From Variovorax sp. PAMC26660 (lineage in GTDB: Bacteria; Pseudomonadota; Gammaproteobacteria; Burkholderiales; Burkholderiaceae_C): a stretch of 64,000 nucleotides of DNA. The notes beneath the pieces were generated by a model, which was given only the letters and a program-made list of their open reading frames with translations, was not told where the DNA came from and did not search any database. The stretch spans positions 6,501,501 through 6,565,500 of the forward strand of contig NZ_CP060295.1 in assembly GCF_014302995.1 (NCBI RefSeq). The letters are read 5' to 3'. Positions 44,225 through 53,810 of this stretch are shown here, one piece after another. The position numbers and the translations under genes are program-made. Within the stretch, counting starts at the first letter, position 1. Each line of letters opens with the position of its first letter.

Positions 44225-45066
44225 CAGAACCCCGCACGCCGCCAGCGCAGCAACCGTGTCTCGATCAGCGCGAGCAGCTTGTCGAGCACGAACCCGACCG
44301 CCCCCACCATCACCACCGCGGCCAGCACCACGTCGAGCTGGAACAGCTGCCGCCCGAACACGATCATGTAGCCCAGCCCTTCGCTGGACGCCAGCAGCTC
44401 GACCACCACCAGCGCGAGCCAGGCGTGCGTGAAGCCGTAGCGCACGCCGTTCCAGATGGGCGCGAGCGCGGCGGGAAACACCACCTTCGACAGCAACTGC
44501 CAGCGGCTGAACCGGAACACCCGCGCCACCTCGATGTAGCGCGTCGGCACGTTCTGGATGCCCTTGTAGGTGTTCAGCGCAATGGGCACCAGCGAGGCCT
44601 TGGCGATCAGGATGATCTTGAGCGCCTCGTCGATGCCCACCAGCAGCATCAGCAACGGCAGCCAGCCCAGCACAGGCACCTGCGCGAAGGCCTTGAACAG
44701 CGGATAGGTGTAGTCCTTGAAGGTCGGCGACAGACCCATCGCCACGCCAAGCAGCAAGCCACCCACCAGCCCGACACCGAAGCCCGCGAACACGCGCCAC
44801 AGGCTGATGCGCAGATTCTCAAGAAGCTCGCCGCTTTGCAGTGCATCGACGAAAGTGGCGGCCACTGTCTCGGGCGACGGCAGCACCTGCGGTGCGATCC
44901 ATTCATTGCGTGCCGCGATGTGCCACAGCAGCAGCACCGCCAGCGGCACCGGCCACGCGAGCAGCAAGCGCCCCACACCCGGCAGCCAGGCGCGCAACGC
45001 GGCAAGAGGCGAAGGCCGCACGACGGCGGGAAGCGGCAGCGACGCCGGAGGCAGCACCGCACTCAT
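44224..45066 (-). CDS. SsuC-type ABC transporter permease (partner)
   Basis: A 280-residue permease whose helix VPVLGWLPLLMLLVGIDEALK and coupling loop IEVARVFRFSRWQLLSKVVFPAA resemble its neighbour at 43418-44224, pointing to an old duplication. It begins with a Pro-rich cytoplasmic segment. The start overlaps the monooxygenase stop by four bases (ATGA). Together the two permeases and the ATPase form a complete importer. Confidence 0.88.
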   Translation of the reverse strand: MSAVLPPASLPLPAVVRPSPLAALRAWLPGVGRLLLAWPVPLAVLLLWHIAARNEWIAPQVLPSPETVAATFVDALQSGELLENLRISLWRVFAGFGVGLVGGLLLGVAMGLSPTFKDYTYPLFKAFAQVPVLGWLPLLMLLVGIDEALKIILIAKASLVPIALNTYKGIQNVPTRYIEVARVFRFSRWQLLSKVVFPAALAPIWNGVRYGFTHAWLALVVVELLASSEGLGYMIVFGRQLFQLDVVLAAVVMVGAVGFVLDKLLALIETRLLRWRRAGF

Positions 45067-46439
45067 GCGGCCGCCTTGAACTCGCGTGCCGGCAGATGGC
45101 GGCTCGCCGGCCTTGCCAGGCCCAGGTTCTCGCGCAGCGTGCGCCCTTCGTATTCGTGCCGGAACAGGCCGCGGCGCCGCAGCTCGGGCACCACCTGCGT
45201 CACGAAGTCATCGAGCCCGCCGGGCAGCGTCGGCGGCATGACGTTGAAGCCATCGGCCGCCTCTTCCTCGAACCACTGCTGCAACTGGTCGGCAATCTGC
45301 GAGGCCGTGCCGTGGATCGACCAATGGCCGCGCGCCGTGCCCACGCGCTGGTAGAGCTGACGGATGCTCAGCCCCTCGGTGCGCGCAAGCTCGGTCACCA
45401 GGCGGAAGCGGCTCTTGGGGCCATTCGGCTCCGGCAGGTTGTCGGGCAGCGGACCATCGACCGGATAGCCCGTGAGATCGACACCGCCGATCACCGTCGA
45501 CAGCAGCGCCACGCCCACGTCGGACGGAATCAGCGACTGCAGCTCTTCGAGCTTTTCCTTCGCATGCTGCTCGCTCTGCCCCACCACCGGGAACACGCCG
45601 GGAAGGATCTTCAGGCCTGCGGGGTCACGCCCGTGGTGCGCGAGTTGCGCCTTGAGCCCGCGATAGAAAGCCTGCGCACCGGCCAGCGACTGCTGCGCGG
45701 TGAAGATCACCTCGGCCGTCGCCGCGGCCAGCGCCTGCCCTGCTTCCGAAGCACCGGCCTGCACCACCACCGGATGCCCCTGTGGCGGACGCGCGATGTT
45801 GAGCGGGCCGCGCACCCGAAAGTGCTTGCCCTGATGGCCGAGCACATGCAGCCGGCCGGGGTCGAAGTATTCGCCTTCGGCCTTGTCGTGCGTGAAGGCA
45901 TCGTCGTCCCACGAATCCCAGAGGCCCGTGACCACATCGACGAACTCCCGCGCCCGCTCGTAGCGCAGCGCGTGTTCCGGATGCCGATCGAGATTGAAGT
46001 TCAGCGCTTCGGCCTCGTTGGACGAAGTGACGACGTTCCAGCCCGCGCGCCCGCCGCTCAGATGATCGAGCGAGGCGAACTTGCGCGCGACGTGGTACGG
46101 CTCGTTGTAGGTGGTCGACACGGTGGCGATCAAGCCCAGCCGCTCTGTCACGGCCGCGAGCGCCGACAGCAGCGTGAGCGGCTCGAAGCCCGAGACTCGC
46201 GCGCTGCGGTGCAAGGTGCGCGACGCCGAGGCTTCGCGAATGCCGACGCTGTCCGCCAGGAACACCGCATCGAACTTCGCGCGCTCCGCGGTCTGTGCAA
46301 GCGCCTTGTAGTGGGAAAAATCCAGCCCCGCCTGCAGCGGCACATCGGGATGGCGCCACGCGGCCACATGGTGGCCGGTCGCCATCAGGAAGGCATTGAG
46401 CTTGATCTGGCGCTTGGGTTTGTTGCTGCTGCCACTCAT
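45063..46439 (-). CDS. NtaA/SnaA/DszA-type FMN-dependent monooxygenase
   Basis: Bacterial-luciferase-like flavin monooxygenase of the two-component class, 458 residues. The N-terminus (KLNAFLMATGHHVAAWRHP), TYNEPYHVARKFASLDHLSG and AGWNVVTSSN define the NtaA/DszA/DmoA subgroup. Characterised members open C-S or C-N bonds in sulfones, dimethyl sulfide or nitrilotriacetate; the organosulfur context favours a sulfone or sulfide substrate. It needs FMNH2 from a separate reductase; none is in this operon, so SsuE (55067-55651) or the reductase at 26241 may supply it. Start ATG 46439 overlaps the receptor gene's stop. Confidence 0.88.
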   Translation of the reverse strand: MSGSSNKPKRQIKLNAFLMATGHHVAAWRHPDVPLQAGLDFSHYKALAQTAERAKFDAVFLADSVGIREASASRTLHRSARVSGFEPLTLLSALAAVTERLGLIATVSTTYNEPYHVARKFASLDHLSGGRAGWNVVTSSNEAEALNFNLDRHPEHALRYERAREFVDVVTGLWDSWDDDAFTHDKAEGEYFDPGRLHVLGHQGKHFRVRGPLNIARPPQGHPVVVQAGASEAGQALAAATAEVIFTAQQSLAGAQAFYRGLKAQLAHHGRDPAGLKILPGVFPVVGQSEQHAKEKLEELQSLIPSDVGVALLSTVIGGVDLTGYPVDGPLPDNLPEPNGPKSRFRLVTELARTEGLSIRQLYQRVGTARGHWSIHGTASQIADQLQQWFEEEAADGFNVMPPTLPGGLDDFVTQVVPELRRRGLFRHEYEGRTLRENLGLARPASRHLPAREFKAAA

Positions 46440-47530
46440 CGCGCCACCGCCACCTGCTTGCCGCTGACTTCGCCATTGGCCTCGTACACCGGCCAGTAGT
46501 TCTCCAGCTTGAGTTCGCGCAGCGCAGTATCCAGAAAGCTGCGGTCGAACCAGTGGTCGATCTCGGCCTTGCTGCGCACCAGCTTGAGCGCCAGCGCCTG
46601 CTCGGCGGAATCCTTGTAGCGCTGCACTAGGAACGGGTCGAGCAACGGCGACAGGCGCGTGCGCAGCGGCTGGCCGATGAAGTCCTCGCGCCAGTATTTC
46701 TCGGCCACCTCGGCCTTGCCCCATTCCTGGAACACCTCGTCGCGGCGCGACTCGTCCGAATAGCGCCGTGCCACCTTCAGCAGCGTGTTCACGATGCGCT
46801 GCGTGGCCTTGGGCTGGCTGCGTGCGAAATCGTCCGAGGCCAGCAGCACGGTCTGCCGCGTGTACTTGAACGAATCCTCCGAGGCCGAATAGATGACCTT
46901 CGCCACGCCCTTGTCGCGCAGCACGAACAGCTCGACATAGCCGAACGCACCGTCGATGTCCTTGGTGGCCAGCGCGGCCTGTGCGCCGGGCAGGTCGAGG
47001 TTGATGAGGCGAACGTCGCTTTCCTTGAGCCCGTGCGCCGCCAGCGCACGCACGGCCGCCAGGTGCAGGTTGGTGCCCTTGTAGAGCGCGATGCGCTTGC
47101 CGCGCAGGTCTTCGATGCGCTTGACCGTCGAATCCGGCGGCACCGCCAGGTACAGGCCGTTGCGCACGCCGGAGCCCGCAATGATGCGGGTCTTGACGCC
47201 GCCCGCGCGGTGCACGATCGAAGGCAGGTCACCCTGCCAGGCCAGGTCGAGCTGCTTGTTGACCAGGGCTTCGTTCACGGCCGGGCCTGCGCCCTTGAAG
47301 AACACCCATTCGATCTTCGTGCCGTCCGCCTTGAACTCTTCCTCGAGCGCGCCCGTCGAATGCACCAGCGCCGCCGACGAGCCACCGAAGCGCACCGGGT
47401 TGCCCACGCCGCCGGTCGCCACGCCGATGCGAATGACCGACGGCGCATCGCCACTGGCAGCCAGCAGGCGCGGCGCCACGGCAATCAAGGGCCACGCAGC
47501 GGCATGGCGGAGAAACGAACGTTTGAGCAT
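46436..47530 (-). CDS. SsuA-like ABC transporter substrate-binding protein
   Basis: Periplasmic receptor of 364 residues with a Tat-like signal (MLKRSFLRHAAAWPLIAV). The mature protein has the sulfonate-binding pattern IEWVFFKGAGPAVNEALVNKQLDLAWQG and FGYVELFVLRDKG. It is about 40 residues longer than SsuA. It opens the second organosulfur operon (receptor, monooxygenase, two permeases, ATPase, TauD-type dioxygenase). Start ATG 47530 has a modest AAGG upstream. The 215-base space ahead contains an AT-rich patch (about 47637-47656) that is the likely promoter. Confidence 0.87.
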   Translation of the reverse strand: MLKRSFLRHAAAWPLIAVAPRLLAASGDAPSVIRIGVATGGVGNPVRFGGSSAALVHSTGALEEEFKADGTKIEWVFFKGAGPAVNEALVNKQLDLAWQGDLPSIVHRAGGVKTRIIAGSGVRNGLYLAVPPDSTVKRIEDLRGKRIALYKGTNLHLAAVRALAAHGLKESDVRLINLDLPGAQAALATKDIDGAFGYVELFVLRDKGVAKVIYSASEDSFKYTRQTVLLASDDFARSQPKATQRIVNTLLKVARRYSDESRRDEVFQEWGKAEVAEKYWREDFIGQPLRTRLSPLLDPFLVQRYKDSAEQALALKLVRSKAEIDHWFDRSFLDTALRELKLENYWPVYEANGEVSGKQVAVAR

Positions 47531-47690
47531 GAACGGCAACCTTGGCTTCGATGAATCCAAAAGATTCTGCGAGGCGGCTGCGGGAGCCGGAAGGAAGCTG
47601 TTCGCAGTTCCTAATGCCCTGCCCGACTAAGCCATGTTCGATATATGGACTGCGGGAAACGATCCGACGCGCCGGGCAAAGCACGGGCGT

Positions 47691-47722
47691 AAAAAAACCC
47701 GGCGCCAGAACGGCGCCGGGTT
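47691..47722 (-). terminator. intrinsic terminator after the molbindin gene
   Basis: On the minus strand an 11-bp perfect stem (AACCCGGCGCC and GGCGCCGGGTT, loop GTTCT) runs into seven T's. It lies 24 bases after the molbindin stop and separates the ssu-metY transcript from the second organosulfur operon. Confidence 0.9.
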
Positions 47723-47745
47723 GTTCGCAATTGCCCGAGGGTCCG

Positions 47746-47961
47746 TCAGAGCTTCGCGATCGAAACTTCCGTCGACTTCACGAGTGCAACCACGTCGGAG
47801 CCGATCTTCAGTTGCAGCTCGTCGACCGAGCGCGTGGTGATGACCGAGGTCACGATGCCCCAGGCGGTTTCGACATCGACTTCGGAGACGACGTCGCCGC
47901 GGATGATCTCGCGGACCTTGCCCCGGAACTGGTTGCGCACGTTGATGGCTTGGATGGACAT
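47746..47961 (-). CDS. molbindin (Mop/TOBE-domain molybdate-binding protein)
   Basis: A 71-residue single TOBE domain that binds molybdate and oligomerises as an intracellular store. Mop signatures are VRNQFRGKVREI, VVSEVDVET and TSVITTRSVDELQLKIG. It lies 57 bases after the RutE-like gene and before a strong terminator, last in the ssu-metY run. A molybdate store among sulfate and sulfonate genes may buffer molybdate that leaks in through sulfate permeases, since the two oxyanions compete; that is inference. Confidence 0.9.
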   Translation of the reverse strand: MSIQAINVRNQFRGKVREIIRGDVVSEVDVETAWGIVTSVITTRSVDELQLKIGSDVVALVKSTEVSIAKL

Positions 47962-48018
47962 GATGGTTTCTCTTTCAGTGTGAAGGAATGACTGGGATGG
48001 GAATGGCGCAGCAGCGGA

Positions 48019-48615
48019 TCAGACGATCTGCGCCACTTCGTCGAACGCCAGCCGGGGGCCGCGCTCGAAAGTACCGGCGTGGTCAGCCACGCCGAGGTTG
48101 ACAAGGAAGTTGGCCCGGTAGCGGCCATCGGAGAAGAAGGCCTTGTCGATCAGGTCCGCGTTGAAGCCCGATTGCGGACCCGCGTCGAGCCCGAGCGAGC
48201 GCGCCGCCAGGATCAGGTAGGCGCCCTGCAGGCTGCTGTTGCGAAAGGCCGTGGCCTGCGCGGCCTCGGCGCTCTTCTCGAAGAAGGGCTTGGCGTCGTA
48301 GGCCGGGAACTGCGCGGGCAGGTGTTCGTAGAAGCGCGTGTCGTGCGCCACGATCACCGTCACGCCGGCCTGCAGCGTCTGCGCGGTGTTGCCTGCCGAC
48401 ACCGCCGGCTTGAGCTTTGCCTTGGCCTCTTCGCTGCGCACGAACACGTAGCGCGCCGGCTGGGCGTTGAAGGCGGTCGGGCCCCACTTCACGAGGTCGT
48501 AGAGCTTGTGGATCACCTCGTCGGTCACGGGCACCGGCTTGAAGGCGTGCACGGTGCGCGCCTTGCGAAACAGTTGGTCGAGCGCGGCGTCGGGGATGGT
48601 GTTGAGTGTGGTCAT
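48019..48615 (-). CDS. RutE-like nitroreductase-family oxidoreductase
   Basis: FMN-containing NADPH-dependent reductase, 198 residues. The patterns [42 protein letters not shown] and [12 protein letters not shown] match RutE/HadB, which reduce malonic semialdehyde in pyrimidine breakdown. The other rut genes are absent, so here it more likely reduces an aldehyde or acrylate produced when sulfonates are desulfonated. Start ATG 48615; the gene is 18 bases after metY. Confidence 0.83.
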   Translation of the reverse strand: MTTLNTIPDAALDQLFRKARTVHAFKPVPVTDEVIHKLYDLVKWGPTAFNAQPARYVFVRSEEAKAKLKPAVSAGNTAQTLQAGVTVIVAHDTRFYEHLPAQFPAYDAKPFFEKSAEAAQATAFRNSSLQGAYLILAARSLGLDAGPQSGFNADLIDKAFFSDGRYRANFLVNLGVADHAGTFERGPRLAFDEVAQIV

Positions 48616-48633
48616 AGTTCCTTCTTGCAGCGT

Positions 48634-49920
48634 TCAGGACGCGGCGGCCAGCGCGACATCAAGGTCGGCCAGCAGGTCGTCGATGTGTTCGATGCCGACC
48701 GACAGGCGCACCGTGTCTTCGGTCACGCCCGCCCTGGCCAGTTCTTCGGGCGACAGTTGGCGGTGCGTGGTCGAGGCCGGATGCGTGGCGAGCGAGCGCA
48801 CATCGCCGATGTTCACGAGACGCGTGAACAGCTTGAGCGCATCGAGGAACTTCGCCCCACCCTCGCGGCCACTGCCGATGCCGAAGGTCAGCACGCCGCT
48901 GGAACGGCCGCCGAAGTATTTCTGCGCCAGCGCGTGGTCGGGGTGGTCTTCGAGTGCGGCGTAGTTGACCCAGTTCACAGCCTTGTGCGTCTTCAGGTGC
49001 TGCGCCACCCTGAGCGCATTGCTGCTGATGCGGTCCATGCGCAAGGCCAGCGTCTCGATGCCCTGCAGGATCAGGAAGGCATTGAACGGTGAGATGGCGG
49101 CGCCGGTATTGCGCAACGGCACCACGCGTGCACGTCCGATGTAGGCGGCCGGGCCCAGCGCCTCGGTGTAGACCACGCCGTGGTAACTCACGTCGGGCTC
49201 GTTCAGCCGCTTGAAGCGCTCCTTGTGCTCAGCCCACGGGAACTTGCCCGAATCGACGATGGCGCCGCCGATGCTGGTGCCGTGGCCGCCCAGGTACTTG
49301 GTGAGCGAGTGCACGACGATGTCGGCGCCGTGCTCGATGGGCCGGCTCAGATAAGGCGAAGGCACGGTGTTGTCGACGATCAGCGGCACGCCGTGGCGGT
49401 GCGCGATCTCGGCGATGGCCGCGATGTCGGTCACGTTGCCGGCCGGGTTGCCCAACGACTCGACGAACACCGCCTTGGTCTTCTCGTCGAACAGCTTCTC
49501 GAAGCTCGTCGGATCGCGGTGGTCCGCAAAGCGCGTGGTGATGCCGAACTGCGGCAGCGTGTGCGCGAACAGGTTGTAGGTGCCGCCATACAGCGCGGTG
49601 CTGCTGATGATGTTGTCGCCGGCTTCGGCGATGGTCTGGATCGCATAGGTCACTGCCGCCTGGCCCGAGGCCAGCGCCAGCGCCGCGATGCCGCCTTCGA
49701 GCGCGGCCACGCGCTGCTCCAGCACGTCCTGCGTCGGGTTGTTGATGCGGGTGTAGATGTTGCCCGGCACCTTCAGGTCGAACAGGTCCGCGCCGTGCTG
49801 CGCGCTGTCGAAGGCATAGGCCACCGTCTGGTAGATCGGCGGCGCCACGGCGCGCGTGGTGGGTTCGGGCGAGTAGCCGGCATGCACCGACAGGGTTTCG
49901 AATTTCCAGTTCTGCGACAT
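48634..49920 (-). CDS. metY: O-acetylhomoserine sulfhydrylase
   Basis: PLP enzyme that incorporates sulfide into O-acetylhomoserine to give homocysteine, in methionine synthesis. The 428 residues include the PLP lysine Lys208 in [12 protein letters not shown], the phosphate-binding SGQAAVTYA and the N-terminal [12 protein letters not shown] motif. Its place right after ssuB provides an immediate sink for the sulfite-derived sulfide released by the operon. AAAGGCAGTTGT precedes ATG 49920. Longer upstream readings cross the ssuB gene end and are not used. O-acetylserine sulfhydrylase activity as well is possible. Confidence 0.93.
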   Translation of the reverse strand: MSQNWKFETLSVHAGYSPEPTTRAVAPPIYQTVAYAFDSAQHGADLFDLKVPGNIYTRINNPTQDVLEQRVAALEGGIAALALASGQAAVTYAIQTIAEAGDNIISSTALYGGTYNLFAHTLPQFGITTRFADHRDPTSFEKLFDEKTKAVFVESLGNPAGNVTDIAAIAEIAHRHGVPLIVDNTVPSPYLSRPIEHGADIVVHSLTKYLGGHGTSIGGAIVDSGKFPWAEHKERFKRLNEPDVSYHGVVYTEALGPAAYIGRARVVPLRNTGAAISPFNAFLILQGIETLALRMDRISSNALRVAQHLKTHKAVNWVNYAALEDHPDHALAQKYFGGRSSGVLTFGIGSGREGGAKFLDALKLFTRLVNIGDVRSLATHPASTTHRQLSPEELARAGVTEDTVRLSVGIEHIDDLLADLDVALAAAS

Positions 49921-49960
49921 ACAACTGCCTTTCAGGATGGGCGGATGGGAAGGAAAAAGT

Positions 49961-50791
49961 TCAGATGGCCCAGCGCAGCGCGTGCGCGGGCGTGCCGAGC
50001 CAACTGGTGTTGGCGCTTTCGGGTTCGGGCTCGCCGGGCTTTTGCAGCACGCGGTCGAGGATGCGTTTCTCGATGGCCGCAAATGCCGGATCGCCCTGCG
50101 AGCGCGGACGGGCCAGCGCGATGTTCTCGTCGAGCGCGATGCGACCGTCTTCGATCAGGATCACGCGGTCGGCCAGCGCCACGGCTTCCTGCACGTCGTG
50201 CGTCACCAGCAGCGCGGTGAACCGGTGGCGCTGCCACAGGTTCTCGATCAGGCGGTGCATCTCGATGCGCGTGAGCGCGTCCAGCGCACCCAGCGGCTCG
50301 TCGAGCAGCAGCAGGCGCGGGTGATGCACAAGTGCCCGTGCCAGCGCCACGCGCTGGCGCTGGCCGCCCGACAGACGCGCCGGCCATTCGTTCTCGCGGT
50401 CGGCCAGGCCGACCTGCGCGAGCACTTCCTTGCCACGCGCCTTGGCATCGCTGGGCAGGCCCAGCGTCACGTTGTCGAGCACGCGGCGCCAGGGCAAGAG
50501 GCGCGCCTCCTGGAACATGATGCGTGTGTCGTCGTGCAGGCCGTGCACGGCCCTGCCGTCGGTGTAGAGCCCACCGGACGTTGCTTCTTCCAGCCCCGCG
50601 ATGAGCCGCAGCAGCGTGCTCTTGCCGCAGCCGCTGCGCCCGACGATGGCTAGGAACTGGCCCGGCTCGATGGTGAGCTGGGTGTTGCGCAGCACTTCGC
50701 GCGCGCCGTAGCGCTTGTGCAGGCCCCGTGCTTCGAGGCGCACGCCACCTGCGATGGCCTGGGGTTGGAGGTCTTTCAGAACGGCACTCAT
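49961..50791 (-). CDS. ssuB: aliphatic sulfonate ABC transporter ATPase SsuB
   Basis: ATP-binding subunit for sulfonate import, 276 residues. Walker A GRSGCGKS (51-58), Q-loop [15 protein letters not shown], signature [15 protein letters not shown], Walker [13 protein letters not shown] and VTHDVQEA are complete; [15 protein letters not shown] is characteristic of SsuB. It begins five bases after the stop of an ssuA-type gene. The substrate is delivered by SsuC from one of two SsuA receptors encoded upstream. Confidence 0.93.
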   Translation of the reverse strand: MSAVLKDLQPQAIAGGVRLEARGLHKRYGAREVLRNTQLTIEPGQFLAIVGRSGCGKSTLLRLIAGLEEATSGGLYTDGRAVHGLHDDTRIMFQEARLLPWRRVLDNVTLGLPSDAKARGKEVLAQVGLADRENEWPARLSGGQRQRVALARALVHHPRLLLLDEPLGALDALTRIEMHRLIENLWQRHRFTALLVTHDVQEAVALADRVILIEDGRIALDENIALARPRSQGDPAFAAIEKRILDRVLQKPGEPEPESANTSWLGTPAHALRWAI

Positions 50792-50795
50792 GATG

Positions 50796-51776
50796 TCAGG
50801 CTCCCGGCTTGAACAGCGCCACGTCGAGCGCATTGATTTTTTTCGGCAACAGCTTTTCCGAGAAGAAGGCATCGGCAATGCGTTGCTGCTCGGCGAGGCC
50901 CTCGGCCACCACCGGCCGCACCGCGTAGCTGCGGCGGCTGTTGGCCTGCTCGAGGGTCGCGGCGTCCAGGCCCCACACGGGCGACAGCAGCGCGGCCGCT
51001 TCCTTCGAGTTCTGCTTGACCCACTTGCCGGTCTTCTCCAGCTCGGCATAGACCACGTGCAGCACGTCGGGCCGGGCCTTGGCGAACTTGCTGCGGGCCA
51101 GGTAGTAGCGCTGGTACGAGGCGATGCCGGCACCGTCGGCCAGCACGCGCACCTTCGACTGGCGCTGCGCCGCGGAAAGGAACGGGTCCCACACCACCCA
51201 GGCGTCGATGGCCCCCTTCTCGAAGGCGGCGCGGCCATCGGCGGGCGTGAGGTACGCCGGCTCGATGTCCTTGAAGGACAGGCCCGCCTTGTCGAGCGCG
51301 GCGATCAGCAGGTAGTGCACGCCGGCCGCCTTGGCAAAGCCGATCTTCTTGCCCTTGAGATCGGCCACCGTGCGGATCGGCGAGTCTTCGCGCACCACGA
51401 TGGCTTGCGCAGCGGGCGATGGCGCCTCTTGCGCAAGAAAGGTCAGATCGGCACCGGCGGCCTGTGCGAACACCGGTACGGTGTCGGCCACATCGGCGCT
51501 GATGTCCAGGTTGTCGAGGTTCAGCGCTTCGAGCAATGGCAGGCCGCTGGTGAACTCGTGCCAGCTCAGCGTGGCGTTCAGCGGCGCGAGTTGCTTTTCG
51601 AGCGTGCCCTGCACCTTGAGCACGGCGATCAGCGTCGAGGACTTCTGGTAGCCGAGCCGCACGGTGACGGGTCGGGTGGCCGTGCCCTGCGCCAGCACCG
51701 TGCCCGAGCCGAATGCAGCGACAGCGCCCAGCGTGGCGATGGCCGTGCGGCGGGAGATCATGGATTTCGTCGTCAT
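50796..51776 (-). CDS. ssuA: aliphatic sulfonate-binding protein (second SsuA of the operon)
   Basis: Periplasmic sulfonate receptor, 326 residues, with a twin-arginine-like signal ([13 protein letters not shown]). Patterns [42 protein letters not shown] and [16 protein letters not shown] are typical SsuA. It lies between ssuC and ssuB, ten bases from ssuC. The operon holds another receptor gene of the same family at 53810-54769, so the system probably broadens its sulfonate range by sharing one permease between receptors. Confidence 0.9.
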   Translation of the reverse strand: MTTKSMISRRTAIATLGAVAAFGSGTVLAQGTATRPVTVRLGYQKSSTLIAVLKVQGTLEKQLAPLNATLSWHEFTSGLPLLEALNLDNLDISADVADTVPVFAQAAGADLTFLAQEAPSPAAQAIVVREDSPIRTVADLKGKKIGFAKAAGVHYLLIAALDKAGLSFKDIEPAYLTPADGRAAFEKGAIDAWVVWDPFLSAAQRQSKVRVLADGAGIASYQRYYLARSKFAKARPDVLHVVYAELEKTGKWVKQNSKEAAALLSPVWGLDAATLEQANSRRSYAVRPVVAEGLAEQQRIADAFFSEKLLPKKINALDVALFKPGA

Positions 51777-51785
51777 GCCCTGCCC

Positions 51786-52631
51786 TCAGCTCGCCTTCTT
51801 CTGGTAGCCGGGGTGCCAGCGCAGCCACCATTGCTCCAGTCCGCGTGCGAACAGGTCGGCCAGCTTGCCGAGCAGCGCGTACAGCAGGATGCCCACCAGC
51901 ACGATGTCGGTCTGCAGGAACTCGCGGGCGTTCATCGTCAGGTAGCCGATGCCGGCCTGCGCCGAGATGGTCTCGGCCACGATCAGGATCACCCACATCA
52001 GGCCCAGCGAGAAACGCAGGCCCACCAGGATCGACGACAGCGCGCCCGGCAGGATCACCTCGCGGTAGAGCTGCCAGCGCGACAGGCCATAGGTGCGCCC
52101 CATCTCGATGAGCTGCGGATCGACATTGCGGATGCCGTGGAAGGTGTTCAGGTAGATCGGGAAGAACACCGACACCGAGATCAGGAACAGCTTGGCCGAC
52201 TCGTCAATGCCGAACCACAGGATCACCAGCGGGATCAGCGCCAGCGCGGGGATGTTGCGCACCATCTGGATGGTCGAGTCGAGCAGCGTTTCGGCGAACT
52301 TCACCGAGCCGGTCAGCAGGCCCAGCGCCAGCCCCGCGCCGCCGCCAATGGCCAGGCCCGCGAGCGCACGGCCCGCGCTGACCTTGACGTGCGTCCACAG
52401 CTCGCCCGACGCGGTGAGCGTCCATGCGGCCTTGACCACATCGACCGGCGCCGGCAGCACACGGGTGGAGATCCAGCCGAGCGACGACGCGATCTGCCAG
52501 AACACGATCAGCCCCACCGGCACCAGCCACGGAATGAGCCGCTTCGCGACGTTGATGCCGAAGGCCTTCAATGCCTTGCCTGCGCCTGCATCGTTGGTGG
52601 TCACCGGAAGCTCCTGCACTTGTTCGGTCAT
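51786..52631 (-). CDS. ssuC: aliphatic sulfonate ABC transporter permease SsuC
   Basis: Membrane channel of the sulfonate importer, 281 residues with about six helices. The coupling loop is IEMGRTYGLSRWQLYREVILPGA, and LALIPLVILWFGIDESAKL is the SsuC helix. It starts nine bases after the ssuD stop. The single permease presumably works as a homodimer with SsuB, in contrast to the paired permeases of the 42-47 kb system. Confidence 0.92.
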   Translation of the reverse strand: MTEQVQELPVTTNDAGAGKALKAFGINVAKRLIPWLVPVGLIVFWQIASSLGWISTRVLPAPVDVVKAAWTLTASGELWTHVKVSAGRALAGLAIGGGAGLALGLLTGSVKFAETLLDSTIQMVRNIPALALIPLVILWFGIDESAKLFLISVSVFFPIYLNTFHGIRNVDPQLIEMGRTYGLSRWQLYREVILPGALSSILVGLRFSLGLMWVILIVAETISAQAGIGYLTMNAREFLQTDIVLVGILLYALLGKLADLFARGLEQWWLRWHPGYQKKAS

Positions 52632-52640
52632 GGGAGTCCT

Positions 52641-53810
52641 TCAGCTTTGGGAGACAAGGCGCGACGGCGCGTCGAGGTTGGCAACGACTTCGCCGAACGG
52701 GCCACTCAGCGAGCCCCCGGCCAGCCGCGTCTGCGCCTTGCGCGAGAGCAGCGGGAACACCAGTTCGGCGAAGCGGTAGGCCTCTTCCAGGTGCGGGTAG
52801 CCCGAGAGAATGAATTTGTCGAGGCCGAGCGCTGCGTATTCCTCGATGCGCGCCGCCACGGTCTTCGCATCGCCCACCAGTGCGGTGCCGGCACCGCCAC
52901 GCACGAGGCCCACGCCGGCCCACAGGTTCGGCGAGATTTCGAGTTCGGCGCGCGAACGCTTGGCGCCGCCGGCATGCAGCGCGGCCATGCGGCGCTGGCC
53001 TTCGGAGTCCATGCGCGAAAAAGCGGCCTGGGCGCGGATGACGGTTTCGTCGTCCACGCGGCTGATCAGTTCTTCGGCGGCCTTCCAGGCGGCGTCTTCG
53101 GTCTCGCGCACGATCACGTGCAGGCGAATGCCGAACTCGACCTTGCGGCCCTGGCGCTCGGCACGGGCGCGCACGTCGGCGATCTTCTTCGCCACTTCGG
53201 CGGGCGGTTCGCCCCAGGTGAGGTACGCATCGACCTGCTCGGCCGCAAGGTCGTGCGCCGCAGCCGAAGAGCCGCCGAACCACACGGGTGGGTACGGCTT
53301 TTGCACCGACGGATACAGCAGCTTGGCGCCCTTCACGCTCAGGTGCTTGCCCTCGTAGTCGAAGGCCTGCCCGTCATGGCTGCGCGCGATGATTTCGCGC
53401 CAGATGCGGATGAACTCGGCCGACTGCTCGTAGCGCGACGCATGTTCGAGATACACGCCGTCGCCTTCGAGTTCGGCCTGGTCGCCGCCGGTCACGAGGT
53501 TCACCAGCAGGCGCCCGCCCGAGAGCCGGTCAAACGTAGCGGCCATGCGCGCGGCCAGGCTGGGCTGGTGCAGGCCAGGCCGCACCGCAACCAGGAACTT
53601 GAGCTTCTTGGTCGAACCGATCAGGCTCGACGCAATGACCCACGGGTCTTCGCATGAACGGCCCGTGGGAATCAGCACGCCCTCGTAGCCCAGGTTGTCG
53701 GCCGCGCCCGCGATCTGCTGCAGGTACGCCAGGTCGATGGGGCGCGCGCCTTCGCTGGTGCCAAGGTAGCGGCTGTCGCCGTGCGTGGGAAGGAACCAGA
53801 AGATCTGCAT
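52641..53810 (-). CDS. ssuD: FMNH2-dependent alkanesulfonate monooxygenase SsuD
   Basis: Cleaves alkanesulfonates to aldehyde and sulfite using FMNH2 and oxygen. The 389 residues show the SsuD N-terminus [48 protein letters not shown] and the active-site [11 protein letters not shown] region. Start ATG 53810 shares a base with the stop of the preceding ssuA gene; a GTG three bases earlier is also possible. FMNH2 should come from SsuE encoded 1.3 kb upstream. The sulfite product feeds assimilation, and MetY in the same run consumes the sulfide. Confidence 0.95.
   Translation of the reverse strand: MQIFWFLPTHGDSRYLGTSEGARPIDLAYLQQIAGAADNLGYEGVLIPTGRSCEDPWVIASSLIGSTKKLKFLVAVRPGLHQPSLAARMAATFDRLSGGRLLVNLVTGGDQAELEGDGVYLEHASRYEQSAEFIRIWREIIARSHDGQAFDYEGKHLSVKGAKLLYPSVQKPYPPVWFGGSSAAAHDLAAEQVDAYLTWGEPPAEVAKKIADVRARAERQGRKVEFGIRLHVIVRETEDAAWKAAEELISRVDDETVIRAQAAFSRMDSEGQRRMAALHAGGAKRSRAELEISPNLWAGVGLVRGGAGTALVGDAKTVAARIEEYAALGLDKFILSGYPHLEEAYRFAELVFPLLSRKAQTRLAGGSLSGPFGEVVANLDAPSRLVSQS

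Noticed and set aside
41558..44371. 937-codon plus-strand open frame opposite the tauD-type, ATPase and permease genes
   Set aside because: It is antisense to three complete genes with intact catalytic motifs, and its predicted product is rich in His, Arg and Gln.
50715..53657. 980-codon plus-strand open frame across ssuB-ssuA-ssuC-ssuD
   Set aside because: It spans four recognised minus-strand genes and their junctions, and its product has no domain; a shadow frame.
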